The notes under the pieces were generated by a model that ran no database searches, was not told the DNA's origin, and saw nothing but the letters and a program-made list of their open reading frames with translations. Source: Variovorax sp. PBS-H4 (GTDB lineage: Bacteria > Pseudomonadota > Gammaproteobacteria > Burkholderiales > Burkholderiaceae_C). Taken from it: a DNA stretch of 64,000 bases. A program made the translations under genes and the position numbers. This document shows, piece by piece, positions 8,698 through 16,157 of the stretch; positions within the stretch are counted from its first letter, which is position 1; each line of letters begins with the position of its first letter. The stretch lies in the NCBI RefSeq assembly GCF_901827205.1, contig NZ_LR594675.1, positions 4,030,001-4,094,000 of the forward strand, written 5' to 3'.

Positions 8698-10224
8698 TTA
8701 TTTGACAAAGATCTCGGACAGTTTTTGCTTGTGAACCTTGCCCCCTGCGTTCTGTGGCAGCGTTGCAATCAATCTGACGTACTTTGGCTTCTTGTAGCTG
8801 GCTATTTGCGTTGCGACCCACTCGACCAGCACATCGGTATCTATGGTTTCCAGCTTCTTGAGAACGACGAAGGCGGCCACCGCTTCGCCGAAAACCGCAT
8901 CCGGCACGCCAATGACGGCTGCCTGCTGTACCTCGGGATGCGACTCCAGCGCCATCTCCACTTCTTTCGTGTAGATGTTGTATCCACCGGACACGACCAT
9001 GTCCTTCTTACGATCCACGATGTAGATGTAGTCGTCCTGGTCGAAACGGGCCATATCGCCCGTCTTGAACCAGCCGTTGTCGAAGCTTTCTGCATTGGCT
9101 TCGGGACGATTGAGGTAGCCCAGCATGGTCAGAAATCGACCGGGTTCGCCCGAACGCACCCACACCTCGCCAACTTCGCCCTGCTGCACTTCAACAGCGT
9201 CGTTGTCCACCAGCTTGACCTCAAGGCCCGGCAAAACGCGACCGGCCGATGCCGCATGAGAAACCTGCTCAGGCGGCAGTAGCAGGCTGACCGCGCCCAC
9301 CTCTGTCATCGAATAGAAGGAATAGATCTCGGCCTTCGGAAGCCACTCCATCAGTTCCTTCTTGAGGTCGATCGGGAAAGCCTCTCCCGTTGCCAGGATC
9401 CGCCGTAGCGACTCGAAGCGGGCCGGATGCTTCATGATGGTGGGGATCAGGAGGCGCCCGACGGTCGGCACCATGCCGAGAATGGTGATCCGGTGTTCCA
9501 TGACAGCGGTCGCCACCTCCTCCGCATCGAACTTGGGCATGATCACCAGCGTGGCGCCGAAGACGACCAGGTTGCCCAGCCGAGCGAAGGCAGTACGGTG
9601 CGCCAATGGCGTTGTCAGCAGGATTCGGTCTTCATGCTGAATCCCCCAGTAGAGGGCGTTCAGGAATCCGTTCATCACGATGAAGTTGGACTGCGTGAGA
9701 AGTGCGCCCTTTGGGCGACCTGTCGTGCCCGAGGTGTAGGAGATGATGCAGGCATCGGTCTGCACGGGGGTCTCTCGCAGTGGCGGGTAGGCATTGGCCT
9801 GGATCTCGGCATAGGTGAGGAAATCGCCAACGCGTGCTTCGCCTACAACGATGTTCTCTGGCGCCTCGAGGCCCGCGGTAGCGGCTTCCAGTTCTGCAAC
9901 GCGGGCCTGCGTGACGAAGATGAATTTCGGTGCCGCGTCTTCCACGATGAAGCGCACCTCAGGCGTTGCGAGCTTCAGATTGATCGGCACGCCGGTCCCA
10001 CCGGCTTTCACTATGCCCAGAAAGCACACGATGAATTCGATGCAGTTGGGCAAGAAGATGCCGATGCGGTCGCCCGGTTCAACGCCGTTGGCCTGGAGAG
10101 CCGCGGCGACACGGGTGCTGGCTTCGTCGAGCTGCGAGAAGGTCAGTGTCGTGTTACCGCAGATCAGCGCAGGCTTGCTCCCGTATCGCCTGGCACCGGC
10201 TGCCAAGTAGGACGCGAATTTCAT
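8698..10224 (-). CDS. AMP-dependent acyl-CoA ligase
   Basis: 508-residue ANL-superfamily ligase that activates a carboxylic acid to its CoA thioester with ATP. The P-loop reads SYTSGTTGRPKGA (about residues 166-178), the A5 motif YSFYSMTE, the hinge region DRKKDMVVSGGYNIYTKEVE, and the C-terminal catalytic lysine lies in NAGGKVHKQKL. The start overlaps the DUF35 stop by 4 bases (ATGA), so the two are translationally coupled. As the only ligase in the operon it probably performs the first step of the pathway after uptake. Confidence 0.93.
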   Translation of the reverse strand: MKFASYLAAGARRYGSKPALICGNTTLTFSQLDEASTRVAAALQANGVEPGDRIGIFLPNCIEFIVCFLGIVKAGGTGVPINLKLATPEVRFIVEDAAPKFIFVTQARVAELEAATAGLEAPENIVVGEARVGDFLTYAEIQANAYPPLRETPVQTDACIISYTSGTTGRPKGALLTQSNFIVMNGFLNALYWGIQHEDRILLTTPLAHRTAFARLGNLVVFGATLVIMPKFDAEEVATAVMEHRITILGMVPTVGRLLIPTIMKHPARFESLRRILATGEAFPIDLKKELMEWLPKAEIYSFYSMTEVGAVSLLLPPEQVSHAASAGRVLPGLEVKLVDNDAVEVQQGEVGEVWVRSGEPGRFLTMLGYLNRPEANAESFDNGWFKTGDMARFDQDDYIYIVDRKKDMVVSGGYNIYTKEVEMALESHPEVQQAAVIGVPDAVFGEAVAAFVVLKKLETIDTDVLVEWVATQIASYKKPKYVRLIATLPQNAGGKVHKQKLSEIFVK

Positions 10225-10652
10225 GCCTTGGTCGCCTCACCAGCCACCGGCGTGAACGCAGGGTACGGCGCACCTTCGTCGAGTTCGTCCCAGGTCAAGC
10301 GCAGTTCCATTCCGATCTTTAGCTGCTCGGGGTCGCAGTGGACGAGGTTGCAGAGAATGCGTACACCCTCGGCCAGCTCGACGTAGGCACAGACGTATGG
10401 GACTCGGCCCTCGTGACCGGGCCAAGCCGACCGGGTAACAGTCCAGGAGTAGAGGGTGGCGTCGCCGGAGACCTGCACCCAGCTGAGGTCACGCTTGCCG
10501 GTGTAGATGCTCAGGGGTCGCGGAGGCCATTGCAGCCTGTTGGTCTGGTTGCACCGTTGAAGCATCAGCTTGCCCTCCTTCGTGCCGTCCCAGAATGGTT
10601 GGGTGTCGGTGTAGCTGTTCGCCTCGGGTACTGTTCGCTTTGCGTTGTTCAT
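10221..10652 (-). CDS. DUF35 OB-fold protein, partner of the thiolase-like enzyme
   Basis: 143 residues. An N-terminal rubredoxin-like region (about residues 25-50) should carry a CxxC-x-CxxC zinc ribbon, but only one of the cysteines remains (QRCNQTNRLQWPP), so zinc is probably not bound. An OB-fold follows (LYSWTVTRSAWPG, PYVCAYVELAEG). Start at 10652 is set by an excellent AGGAGG site; a longer frame to 10688 has none. DUF35 proteins bind and activate SCP2-thiolase-like enzymes; in steroid degradation the DUF35 domain of ChsH2 is required by the Ltp2 aldolase. It lies 13 bases after the thiolase-like gene. Confidence 0.85.
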   Translation of the reverse strand: MNNAKRTVPEANSYTDTQPFWDGTKEGKLMLQRCNQTNRLQWPPRPLSIYTGKRDLSWVQVSGDATLYSWTVTRSAWPGHEGRVPYVCAYVELAEGVRILCNLVHCDPEQLKIGMELRLTWDELDEGAPYPAFTPVAGEATKA

Positions 10653-10665
10653 GATCGCCCCTCCT

Positions 10666-11835
10666 CTACTGTTCGAGAACCAGCACACCGGAGCTGGCCC
10701 AGTTGCGTCCGATCGGGATCGTTCCGATGCCCGTTACCAGCGCGTTGTGAACGCTCTTGACCTGACGGTCCCCGCCTTCGCAGAACATCTGACGCACGGC
10801 CTCGGTCAAGTTGACACCGCCTCCCGCCAAGCCGGGCTGTCCGGCCGAGATCTGCCCCCCGCCGGTGTTCAGCGGAATGTCCCCTTCGAAGGTGAAATCG
10901 TGCTCAAGGATGAAGCGTGAGCCTTCGCCTGTGCTGCAGAAGCCGATCTGCTCAAGCTGAAGCAGGATGGCGATGAGGAAGTCGTCATAGGGATGGAACA
11001 TGGCGACGTCGGTCGGCTTCATGCCGGCTTTGGCCAGGGCTTTGGGGCCAATGACGGAAAAGCCACTTTCCGTGATCTCGGCCTCCGGATCGAACGCCTT
11101 GTAATTCGTGAGTTCTGCATAGGCAGTCGGCACGACAAACTTGTCGAGGCCCTTTTGACGGGCCTTCTGCCGGGTCGTCACCAGAACACCATTGGCACCA
11201 TCGCACACCATCACGCTGTCGAGCATGCGCAGCGGGTCAGAAACCGTCTTTGACTTCAGGTAGTCCTCGATCGTTAGCGGCTTGCGAAGCTTCTCGCACG
11301 CGTTGGGATTGAGCAGACCGTGGCTGCGCTGAGTCACCGCGAGCTTGGCAAGTGCTCGATCATCGAGGTCGTGCAGGTGGCGGTAGCGCTGGGTCAACAA
11401 GCCAAAGGCGCCGACCGGGCCGCGCAGGCCGGTCGGGTATTGGAATTCCAGTCGCTGACCACCCTGCTCGGACTGGTTCCTGCTCGATTGCGCATCCGTG
11501 GAAAGCACAAGAACCGTGGTGCAGAAACCTGCCTCGATGGCCGCAACAGCGCGGGCGACGCCGCCCACGGCTGACACGCCCCCCAGGCCCAGGCATTCGA
11601 GCCAGGTCGGCGAAAGTCCCAACATGTCGGCCATGTAAGCCGGCCAAAACGGGTTGGCCGTATCACTCATGGTTTCGGCAACGGCAAGGCCATCGATCTC
11701 AGAGAGCTCGAACCCCGTCATTTGCAGGATGACGGAAAGCACTTCTGCACCCATGTCATAGGCACTGCGGCCGCCGCCCATGGTTATCTTGGTTTCGCCA
11801 TAGGCGGCGATGCCGATGTTCTTGTCCTTGTTCAC
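10666..11835 (-). CDS. SCP2-thiolase-like protein lacking the catalytic cysteine; probable retro-aldolase
   Basis: 389-residue thiolase-fold protein of the lipid-transfer/SCP2 group, starting MNKDKNIGIAAYGETKI. Where thiolases have the nucleophile (NNCATGS in SCPx) it reads GLGGVSAVGG, so Claisen-type chemistry through a cysteine is not possible. Later motifs are FHPYDDFLIAILLQLEQ and NTGGGQISAGQPGLAGGGVN. Loss of this cysteine together with a DUF35 neighbour is the signature of Ltp2-type aldolases, which split beta-hydroxyacyl-CoAs with a tertiary alcohol. Here the DUF35 gene follows directly. A retro-aldol role is inference; a degenerate acyltransferase is the alternative. Confidence 0.82.
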   Translation of the reverse strand: MNKDKNIGIAAYGETKITMGGGRSAYDMGAEVLSVILQMTGFELSEIDGLAVAETMSDTANPFWPAYMADMLGLSPTWLECLGLGGVSAVGGVARAVAAIEAGFCTTVLVLSTDAQSSRNQSEQGGQRLEFQYPTGLRGPVGAFGLLTQRYRHLHDLDDRALAKLAVTQRSHGLLNPNACEKLRKPLTIEDYLKSKTVSDPLRMLDSVMVCDGANGVLVTTRQKARQKGLDKFVVPTAYAELTNYKAFDPEAEITESGFSVIGPKALAKAGMKPTDVAMFHPYDDFLIAILLQLEQIGFCSTGEGSRFILEHDFTFEGDIPLNTGGGQISAGQPGLAGGGVNLTEAVRQMFCEGGDRQVKSVHNALVTGIGTIPIGRNWASSGVLVLEQ

Positions 11836-11867
11836 AGTATGTTTCCTCGGTGTTGGCGATATGCGGC

Positions 11868-12659
11868 TCAGCGCCCTCTGAAATCCGGCTGGCGCTTCTC
11901 CTTGAATGCCAGCAATCCTTCCGCTCGGTCTTCTGAGAACGACAGCGCGAAAGACATGTCACCTTCTTGATGCAGCGCCTGGCGAAGCGTCATGTCGACG
12001 CCTTGGTCGATCAGAGCCTTGGCGTACATGATGGGCAGGGGCGCATTCTTGACAATGTCGGCCATGAACGAGCGCGCGCTGGCCAGCGCGGCCCCTTCTT
12101 CGGTCGACGTCGCGATGCCGAATGCTTCTGCGTCGACTCCGGAAATGCGCTGTCCGGACCAGATCAACTTTTTGGCGGCCGCGCGGCCAATGGCGCGCGT
12201 CAGGGTCTGGGTGCCACCGCCCCCGGGCAACATGCCGAGCTTGACCTCCGGCAGGGCGAACTGTGCAGCTCTGGAGGCAAAGATCAAATCGCACATCAAC
12301 GCTATTTCGAATCCGCCACCCAAGGCGTATCCCTCCACTGCGGCAAGGCAGGGCTTGGTGAATTCGGGGAGCGTCGCAAACAGGCGACTGATCTGCCGCG
12401 ATGTCCGGCGCTCGCGCCAGCGCTCGAATGGCCCGCCCTCGGGCGGGGCGAACGCAGACGTGTCGACACCTGCACAGAAGTGATTCCCGCAGCCGCGGAT
12501 GATCACGCCGCGCACGGACGTGTCCTTTTCGGCCTCCGCCAGCACATGCAAGATCTCGGAGGCCGTTTTCTCTCGTATCGCGTTACGCCGGTCAGGGCGG
12601 TTCAGCCCGATCTCCACCCAGTCACCCGCTCCTCGCTCGACTATCACGTCTTCGTACAT
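11868..12659 (-). CDS. Enoyl-CoA hydratase/isomerase family protein
   Basis: 263-residue crotonase-fold enzyme. The oxyanion-hole motifs are CAGVDTSAF and ALGGGFEIALMCD. Both glutamates used by true hydratases appear to be present: the Glu of GGGFEIAL and the Glu of FALPEVKLGMLPGGGG. It is therefore likely to add water across the double bond made by the two dehydrogenase subunits. The ATG at 12659 is preferred (GTGAAGG upstream); a GTG at 12686 would lie inside the palindromic operator. It is the first gene of the catabolic operon, 32 bases before the thiolase-like gene. Confidence 0.88.
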   Translation of the reverse strand: MYEDVIVERGAGDWVEIGLNRPDRRNAIREKTASEILHVLAEAEKDTSVRGVIIRGCGNHFCAGVDTSAFAPPEGGPFERWRERRTSRQISRLFATLPEFTKPCLAAVEGYALGGGFEIALMCDLIFASRAAQFALPEVKLGMLPGGGGTQTLTRAIGRAAAKKLIWSGQRISGVDAEAFGIATSTEEGAALASARSFMADIVKNAPLPIMYAKALIDQGVDMTLRQALHQEGDMSFALSFSEDRAEGLLAFKEKRQPDFRGR

Positions 12660-12682
12660 CGCTGCCTTCACTGAATCAAATC

Positions 12683-12709
12683 GCACATATGTGCTAGATT
12701 ATTAGCACA
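12683..12709 (-). promoter_or_regulatory. Overlapping palindromes, probable operator of the acyl-CoA operon
   Basis: Two inverted repeats overlap just before the enoyl-CoA hydratase start: GCACATATGTGC (12683-12694, perfect) and TGTGCTA-N6-TAGCACA (12690-12709, perfect arms of 7). The size and spacing suit a dimeric TetR- or MarR-type repressor. Candidate readers are the TetR protein at the far end of the operon or the lost MarR-type protein whose remains begin about 50 bases away on the other strand. Confidence 0.6.
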
Positions 12710-12748
12710 CTTCAGCTATTTGACAAGTGATTCAGTCCGACGTGTCCA

Positions 12749-13117
12749 GTGCTTGAGAGCGTCAGTGCGGGAAGAAGGAGGGACTGCGCGCTTCAGGAGC
12801 TGGACGCCAAGATGACCAAGCAGCGTCGGATCTGTTCCCTGCCGGGATGGTGCGGGTTTGGTGACCGTCCCGATGCTGACGAATCCAGCCAGCTCCTCGC
12901 TGCCGAGCACCGAGCTAATGCAAGATGCTGTCGACGCATCGGTCGCCACTAAGAGCGATCGCGCCGAAACCTACGAGGTGCGCAGTGTTGAGGAGATTGC
13001 CAGGCGCCGCTCCCGCGGCCAGCCACTGTTCGCCCAGCGGAATGCTGCTGCCTCCCACGGAGTGACACAAGGAAGGAACGGGGTGATGACGGATAGAGCG
13101 TGGCAGCGCTTGGAGTC
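12749..13117 (+). pseudogene. Decayed MarR-type regulator, frameshifted
   Basis: No intact frame spans this stretch, but two plus-strand frames carry consecutive pieces that look like a MarR-family protein. The first, from 12749, reads ALQELDAKMTKQRRICSLPGW, resembling the helix before the winged helix. After a shift, the frame through 12920-13117 reads ATKSDRAETYEVRSVEE, then GQPLFAQRNAAASHGVTQ and DRAWQRLES, resembling the MarR wing and C-terminal dimer helices. The original gene would have been divergent from the acyl-CoA operon, the usual position of a local repressor. The match is by eye only. Confidence 0.4.
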
Positions 13118-13168
13118 CTGCAAGTGCGCGTCCATTGTTATCCCCCTGCCCTCGTGGCCGCGGGTTCG

Positions 13169-14608
13169 TTACGCTTGCGTATATGCCGTCTTCACGGTCG
13201 TGTAGAACTCACTCGCATAGCGCCCCTGCTCGCGCGGTCCGTAGCTCGACCCTTTGCGGCCGCCAAAAGGTACATGGTAGTCCACCCCCGCCGTCGGCAA
13301 GTTCACCATCACCATGCCGGCCTGCGAGTTGCGTTTGAAGTGGGTGGCGTGCTTCAGTGAGGTAGTGGCAATGCCAGCCGAGAGGCCGAACTCGGTGTCG
13401 TTCGCCATGGCCAAAGCTTCCTCATAGCTTCTGACTTTGACGACACTCGCAACAGGACCGAAGATCTCCTCCCGATTGATACGCATGGACGCAGTGGTGT
13501 CCGCGAAGAGCGTAGGCTGCAAGTAGAAGCCAGGCTTTCCATGCGAGCTCGTGGCAATCGTCTCGCCACCCGCCACCAATCGTGCTCCTTCCGCCTTGCC
13601 GATGTTGATGTAGGCTTGATCTTGGGATAGCTGCCGCTCGTCTACGACGGGTCCGATGTCAGTTCCCGACGTTCGAGCATCGTCGACTTTGAGGCCGCTC
13701 ATGCGGTCGGCCATCGCCGAAACGAATCGGTCGTGGATACGCTCCGTAACGATGAAGCGAGAGGACGCTGTACACCGTTGGCCAGTCGAGAAGAAGGCGC
13801 TGTTTATCGCGGCGCCCACCGCGACATCAAGATCGGCATCATCCAGGACCACCATGGGATTCTTGCCGCCCATCTCCAGCTGAAACTTTGCCATGCGTTC
13901 GACACAGGCGCGCGCGACGCGGCGGCCTGTGTCCACGGAGCCCGTGAAACTGATCGCGTTGACTCGCTCGTCTTCAAGAAGTACCTGGCCCACCTCGGAG
14001 CCGCGCCCCATCACGAGGTTCAACACCCCCGGCGGCAGCCCCGCCCTCTGCAGGATGTCGGCGAGTGCCCATGCACTGCCTGGAACGAGTTCTGCGGGCT
14101 TCAGGACAACCGCATTACCGAAAGCTAGCGCCGGCGCCAGCTTCCACGCGGGGATCGCGATAGGAAAATTCCAAGGAGTGATCAAGCCAACTACGCCGAC
14201 GGGCTCGCGCGTCACCTCGACGTTGACTCCGAGCCGGACCGAAGGAACCAAGTCACCGGAGGTACGCAGCGTCTCCCCGGCGAAGAACTTGAAGATGTGC
14301 GCGGCCCGTGTAACTTCACCGATGGCTTCCGGCAAAGTCTTGCCCTCCTCCCGAGCGAGCAGATCTCCAAGTTCAAGCTTCCTGGCCAGAATTTCGGTGC
14401 CAGCCATGTCCAGGATGTCAAATCGCTGCTGGGGCGTCGATTGCGCCCAGGATTTCTGAGCCACCGATGCGGCTTCGATCGCCTGTCGCGCCTGCGACGC
14501 GTCTGCTTGAGCGAACTCGCCAACGAGATCACCCGTATCGGACGGGTTGATATTGCGGGAGGTGCGAGTTCCGTGCACCCACTCACCGCCAATAAGATTC
14601 TTGTACAT
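13169..14608 (-). CDS. NAD(P)-dependent aldehyde dehydrogenase
   Basis: 479-residue aldehyde dehydrogenase of the ALDH superfamily, closest in pattern to ketoglutarate-semialdehyde/succinate-semialdehyde-type enzymes. Cofactor motif TPWNFPIAIPAWKLAPAL, catalytic glutamate in LEMGGKNPM, nucleophilic cysteine in FFSTGQRCTASSR, and EEIFGPVASV near residue 400. It oxidises an aldehyde to the acid; the substrate is unknown. No Shine-Dalgarno sequence precedes the ATG; instead a 9-base tandem repeat lies there. The upstream gene is the ThDP-RidA chimera, whose stop is 29 bases away, so the two may be coupled. It could serve either catabolic operon, since a retro-aldol step can release an aldehyde. 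Confidence 0.92.
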   Translation of the reverse strand: MYKNLIGGEWVHGTRTSRNINPSDTGDLVGEFAQADASQARQAIEAASVAQKSWAQSTPQQRFDILDMAGTEILARKLELGDLLAREEGKTLPEAIGEVTRAAHIFKFFAGETLRTSGDLVPSVRLGVNVEVTREPVGVVGLITPWNFPIAIPAWKLAPALAFGNAVVLKPAELVPGSAWALADILQRAGLPPGVLNLVMGRGSEVGQVLLEDERVNAISFTGSVDTGRRVARACVERMAKFQLEMGGKNPMVVLDDADLDVAVGAAINSAFFSTGQRCTASSRFIVTERIHDRFVSAMADRMSGLKVDDARTSGTDIGPVVDERQLSQDQAYINIGKAEGARLVAGGETIATSSHGKPGFYLQPTLFADTTASMRINREEIFGPVASVVKVRSYEEALAMANDTEFGLSAGIATTSLKHATHFKRNSQAGMVMVNLPTAGVDYHVPFGGRKGSSYGPREQGRYASEFYTTVKTAYTQA

Positions 14609-14630
14609 GGGGTCGATGGGGTCGATGGGG
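14604..14630 (+). repeat. Nine-base tandem repeat at the aldehyde dehydrogenase start
   Basis: Two exact copies of TCGATGGGG (14613-14621, 14622-14630) are followed on the minus strand by a third, altered copy that supplies the ATG start codon of the aldehyde dehydrogenase. It fills the spacer where a ribosome site would be expected and may have arisen by slipped-strand duplication. Confidence 0.6.
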
Positions 14631-14637
14631 TCTGGCC

Positions 14638-15990
14638 TCAGCGCACAGCCACGATTGCCTCAATCTCGACCGGGATTCCGTTCGGCAAAGAGTTGGCGCC
14701 AGCAGCCGTTCGAGCATGAGTGCCCTTGTCGCCAAAGACCTCGAGAAAGAGGTCGGAGCAGCCGTTCACGATCTTGAAATGGTCAACGTAGTCAGCGGTT
14801 GCGTTCACAAGGCCAAAGACTTTGATGATGCTCTCGACCCGATCGAGATCTCCATCAAGAGCCTCGCTCATCGCCGACAGCAGCAGCAGACCGACCTGCC
14901 GGGCGTGCTTGTATGCCGTGTCCAGATCCCATGTCTGCACCGACCTTTCCCTTCGCGCGCACACCATCGGGGTAGCCGATCTGGCTTGAACGGGCAGACG
15001 GGCCAGCGCCGCGGCAAAAGGGCCAGGGCTGGCGGTGACAGCCAGCGTCGGCTGGTAAACCCTACCAAGCTCCTCCGGGTGAGGATGTATGTGAATGAGT
15101 ACCTGCCTCGGTACCGGAATGTCGATGAGCGTGTATCCACTGGTCGTCATCTCACCGAGTCTGGCGCCGACCACCAACAGCAGATCCGATGCTCGAACTC
15201 GTGCCGCCAAGTTCCCGTCAATGCCTATCCCGACGTGCCCGACGTAGTTCGGAAGCCGATTGTCAAAGCGATCCTGTCGGCGAAAGGCCGCCGCCACAGG
15301 GAGACAGGCTCGCTGCGCAAAGTTCTGGATGTTCGCTACCGCGTCTACATCCCATGCACCGCCGCCGAGGATCATCAGTGGTCGCTCCGCTCGTTCCAGC
15401 GCAACTTTCAACGCGGCCATCGCGTCAGCTCCTGGGGCGGTGGAAACGACCCGGTAGGGCATCGCGTCTTGGGCGCTTACCACGTCCTCCAGCATGTCTT
15501 CCGGGAGAGCGAGCACGACAGGCCCGGGTCGGCCGCTCGTCGCCGTGTGGAACGCGCGACTGACCATCTCCGGAATGCGGCTTGCGTCGTCAATCTGCGC
15601 AACCCACTTCGCCAGCTGCCCGAAGGCCCGTCGATAGTCAAGCTCTTGAAAGGCTTCTCGCTCGGCCATTGGCCGGGCGATCTGGCCGATGAACATTATC
15701 AAGGGCGTCGCATCTTGCATGGCAACGTGCAGTCCTGCGCTTGCGTTGGTGGCGCCTGGACCTCGCGTCACCATGCAGATCCCGGGGCGGTTCTGCAGCT
15801 TGCCAAAAGCGTCGGCCATCATTGCCGCACCACCTTCGTGGCGACATGTAATCACCTTGATATCCGAGGCGTCATGCAGGGCATCGAGCACGGAGAGATA
15901 GCTCTCCCCGGGGACGCAGAAGACATGATCCACGGAGTGAATCTTCAACTGGTCGACGAGGACTTGGGCACCGGTGCGAGTAGGGTTCAT
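14638..15990 (-). CDS. Chimera: ThDP-enzyme N-terminal two thirds fused to a RidA-like C-terminus
   Basis: 450 residues in one unbroken frame. Residues 1 to about 345 are the Pyr and central domains of an acetolactate-synthase-like ThDP enzyme: VFCVPGESYLSVLDAL with the conserved glutamate, then TRGPGATNASAGLHVAMQDA and GRPGPVVLALPEDML. The third domain, with the GDG...N ThDP/Mg motif, is absent. From about residue 357 the sequence changes to the C-terminal part of a RidA/YjgF protein: DLDRVESIIKVFGLVNATADY, FLEVFGDKGTHARTAAG, SLPNGIPVEIEAIV. Both partners are incomplete, so a deletion that joined two neighbouring genes in frame is likely. It probably lacks ThDP catalysis. It is divergent from the LysR gene. 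Confidence 0.8.
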   Translation of the reverse strand: MNPTRTGAQVLVDQLKIHSVDHVFCVPGESYLSVLDALHDASDIKVITCRHEGGAAMMADAFGKLQNRPGICMVTRGPGATNASAGLHVAMQDATPLIMFIGQIARPMAEREAFQELDYRRAFGQLAKWVAQIDDASRIPEMVSRAFHTATSGRPGPVVLALPEDMLEDVVSAQDAMPYRVVSTAPGADAMAALKVALERAERPLMILGGGAWDVDAVANIQNFAQRACLPVAAAFRRQDRFDNRLPNYVGHVGIGIDGNLAARVRASDLLLVVGARLGEMTTSGYTLIDIPVPRQVLIHIHPHPEELGRVYQPTLAVTASPGPFAAALARLPVQARSATPMVCARRERSVQTWDLDTAYKHARQVGLLLLSAMSEALDGDLDRVESIIKVFGLVNATADYVDHFKIVNGCSDLFLEVFGDKGTHARTAAGANSLPNGIPVEIEAIVAVR

Positions 15991-16097
15991 TGCATTGACT
16001 GGGCTTGATATCTAGTGCGCTCACCGCAGCGGCTGAGCGTTGGAGGGTATGAGTGGCCATAGATGCCGCCCCGAAGAAATTCTAGGAACGCGCCTGT

Positions 16098-16115
16098 CAA
16101 GTAGATATAGACTTG
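16098..16115 (+). promoter_or_regulatory. Inverted repeat CAAGT-N8-ACTTG, probable LysR operator
   Basis: An 18-base inverted repeat with an AT-rich centre lies in the divergent region between the ThDP-RidA chimera and the LysR gene, 43 bases before the LysR start. LysR regulators commonly bind such interrupted dyads in the promoter they share with a divergent target. Confidence 0.5.
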
Positions 16116-16157
16116 TCGGAATGGGCCGCATCACTGATCTAAATAATGCGAGGGCGA

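Noticed and set aside
12716..12949. Minus-strand frame of 77 codons before the acyl-CoA operon
   Set aside because: No ribosome site or family resemblance; the plus strand of the same region gives the MarR-like pieces.
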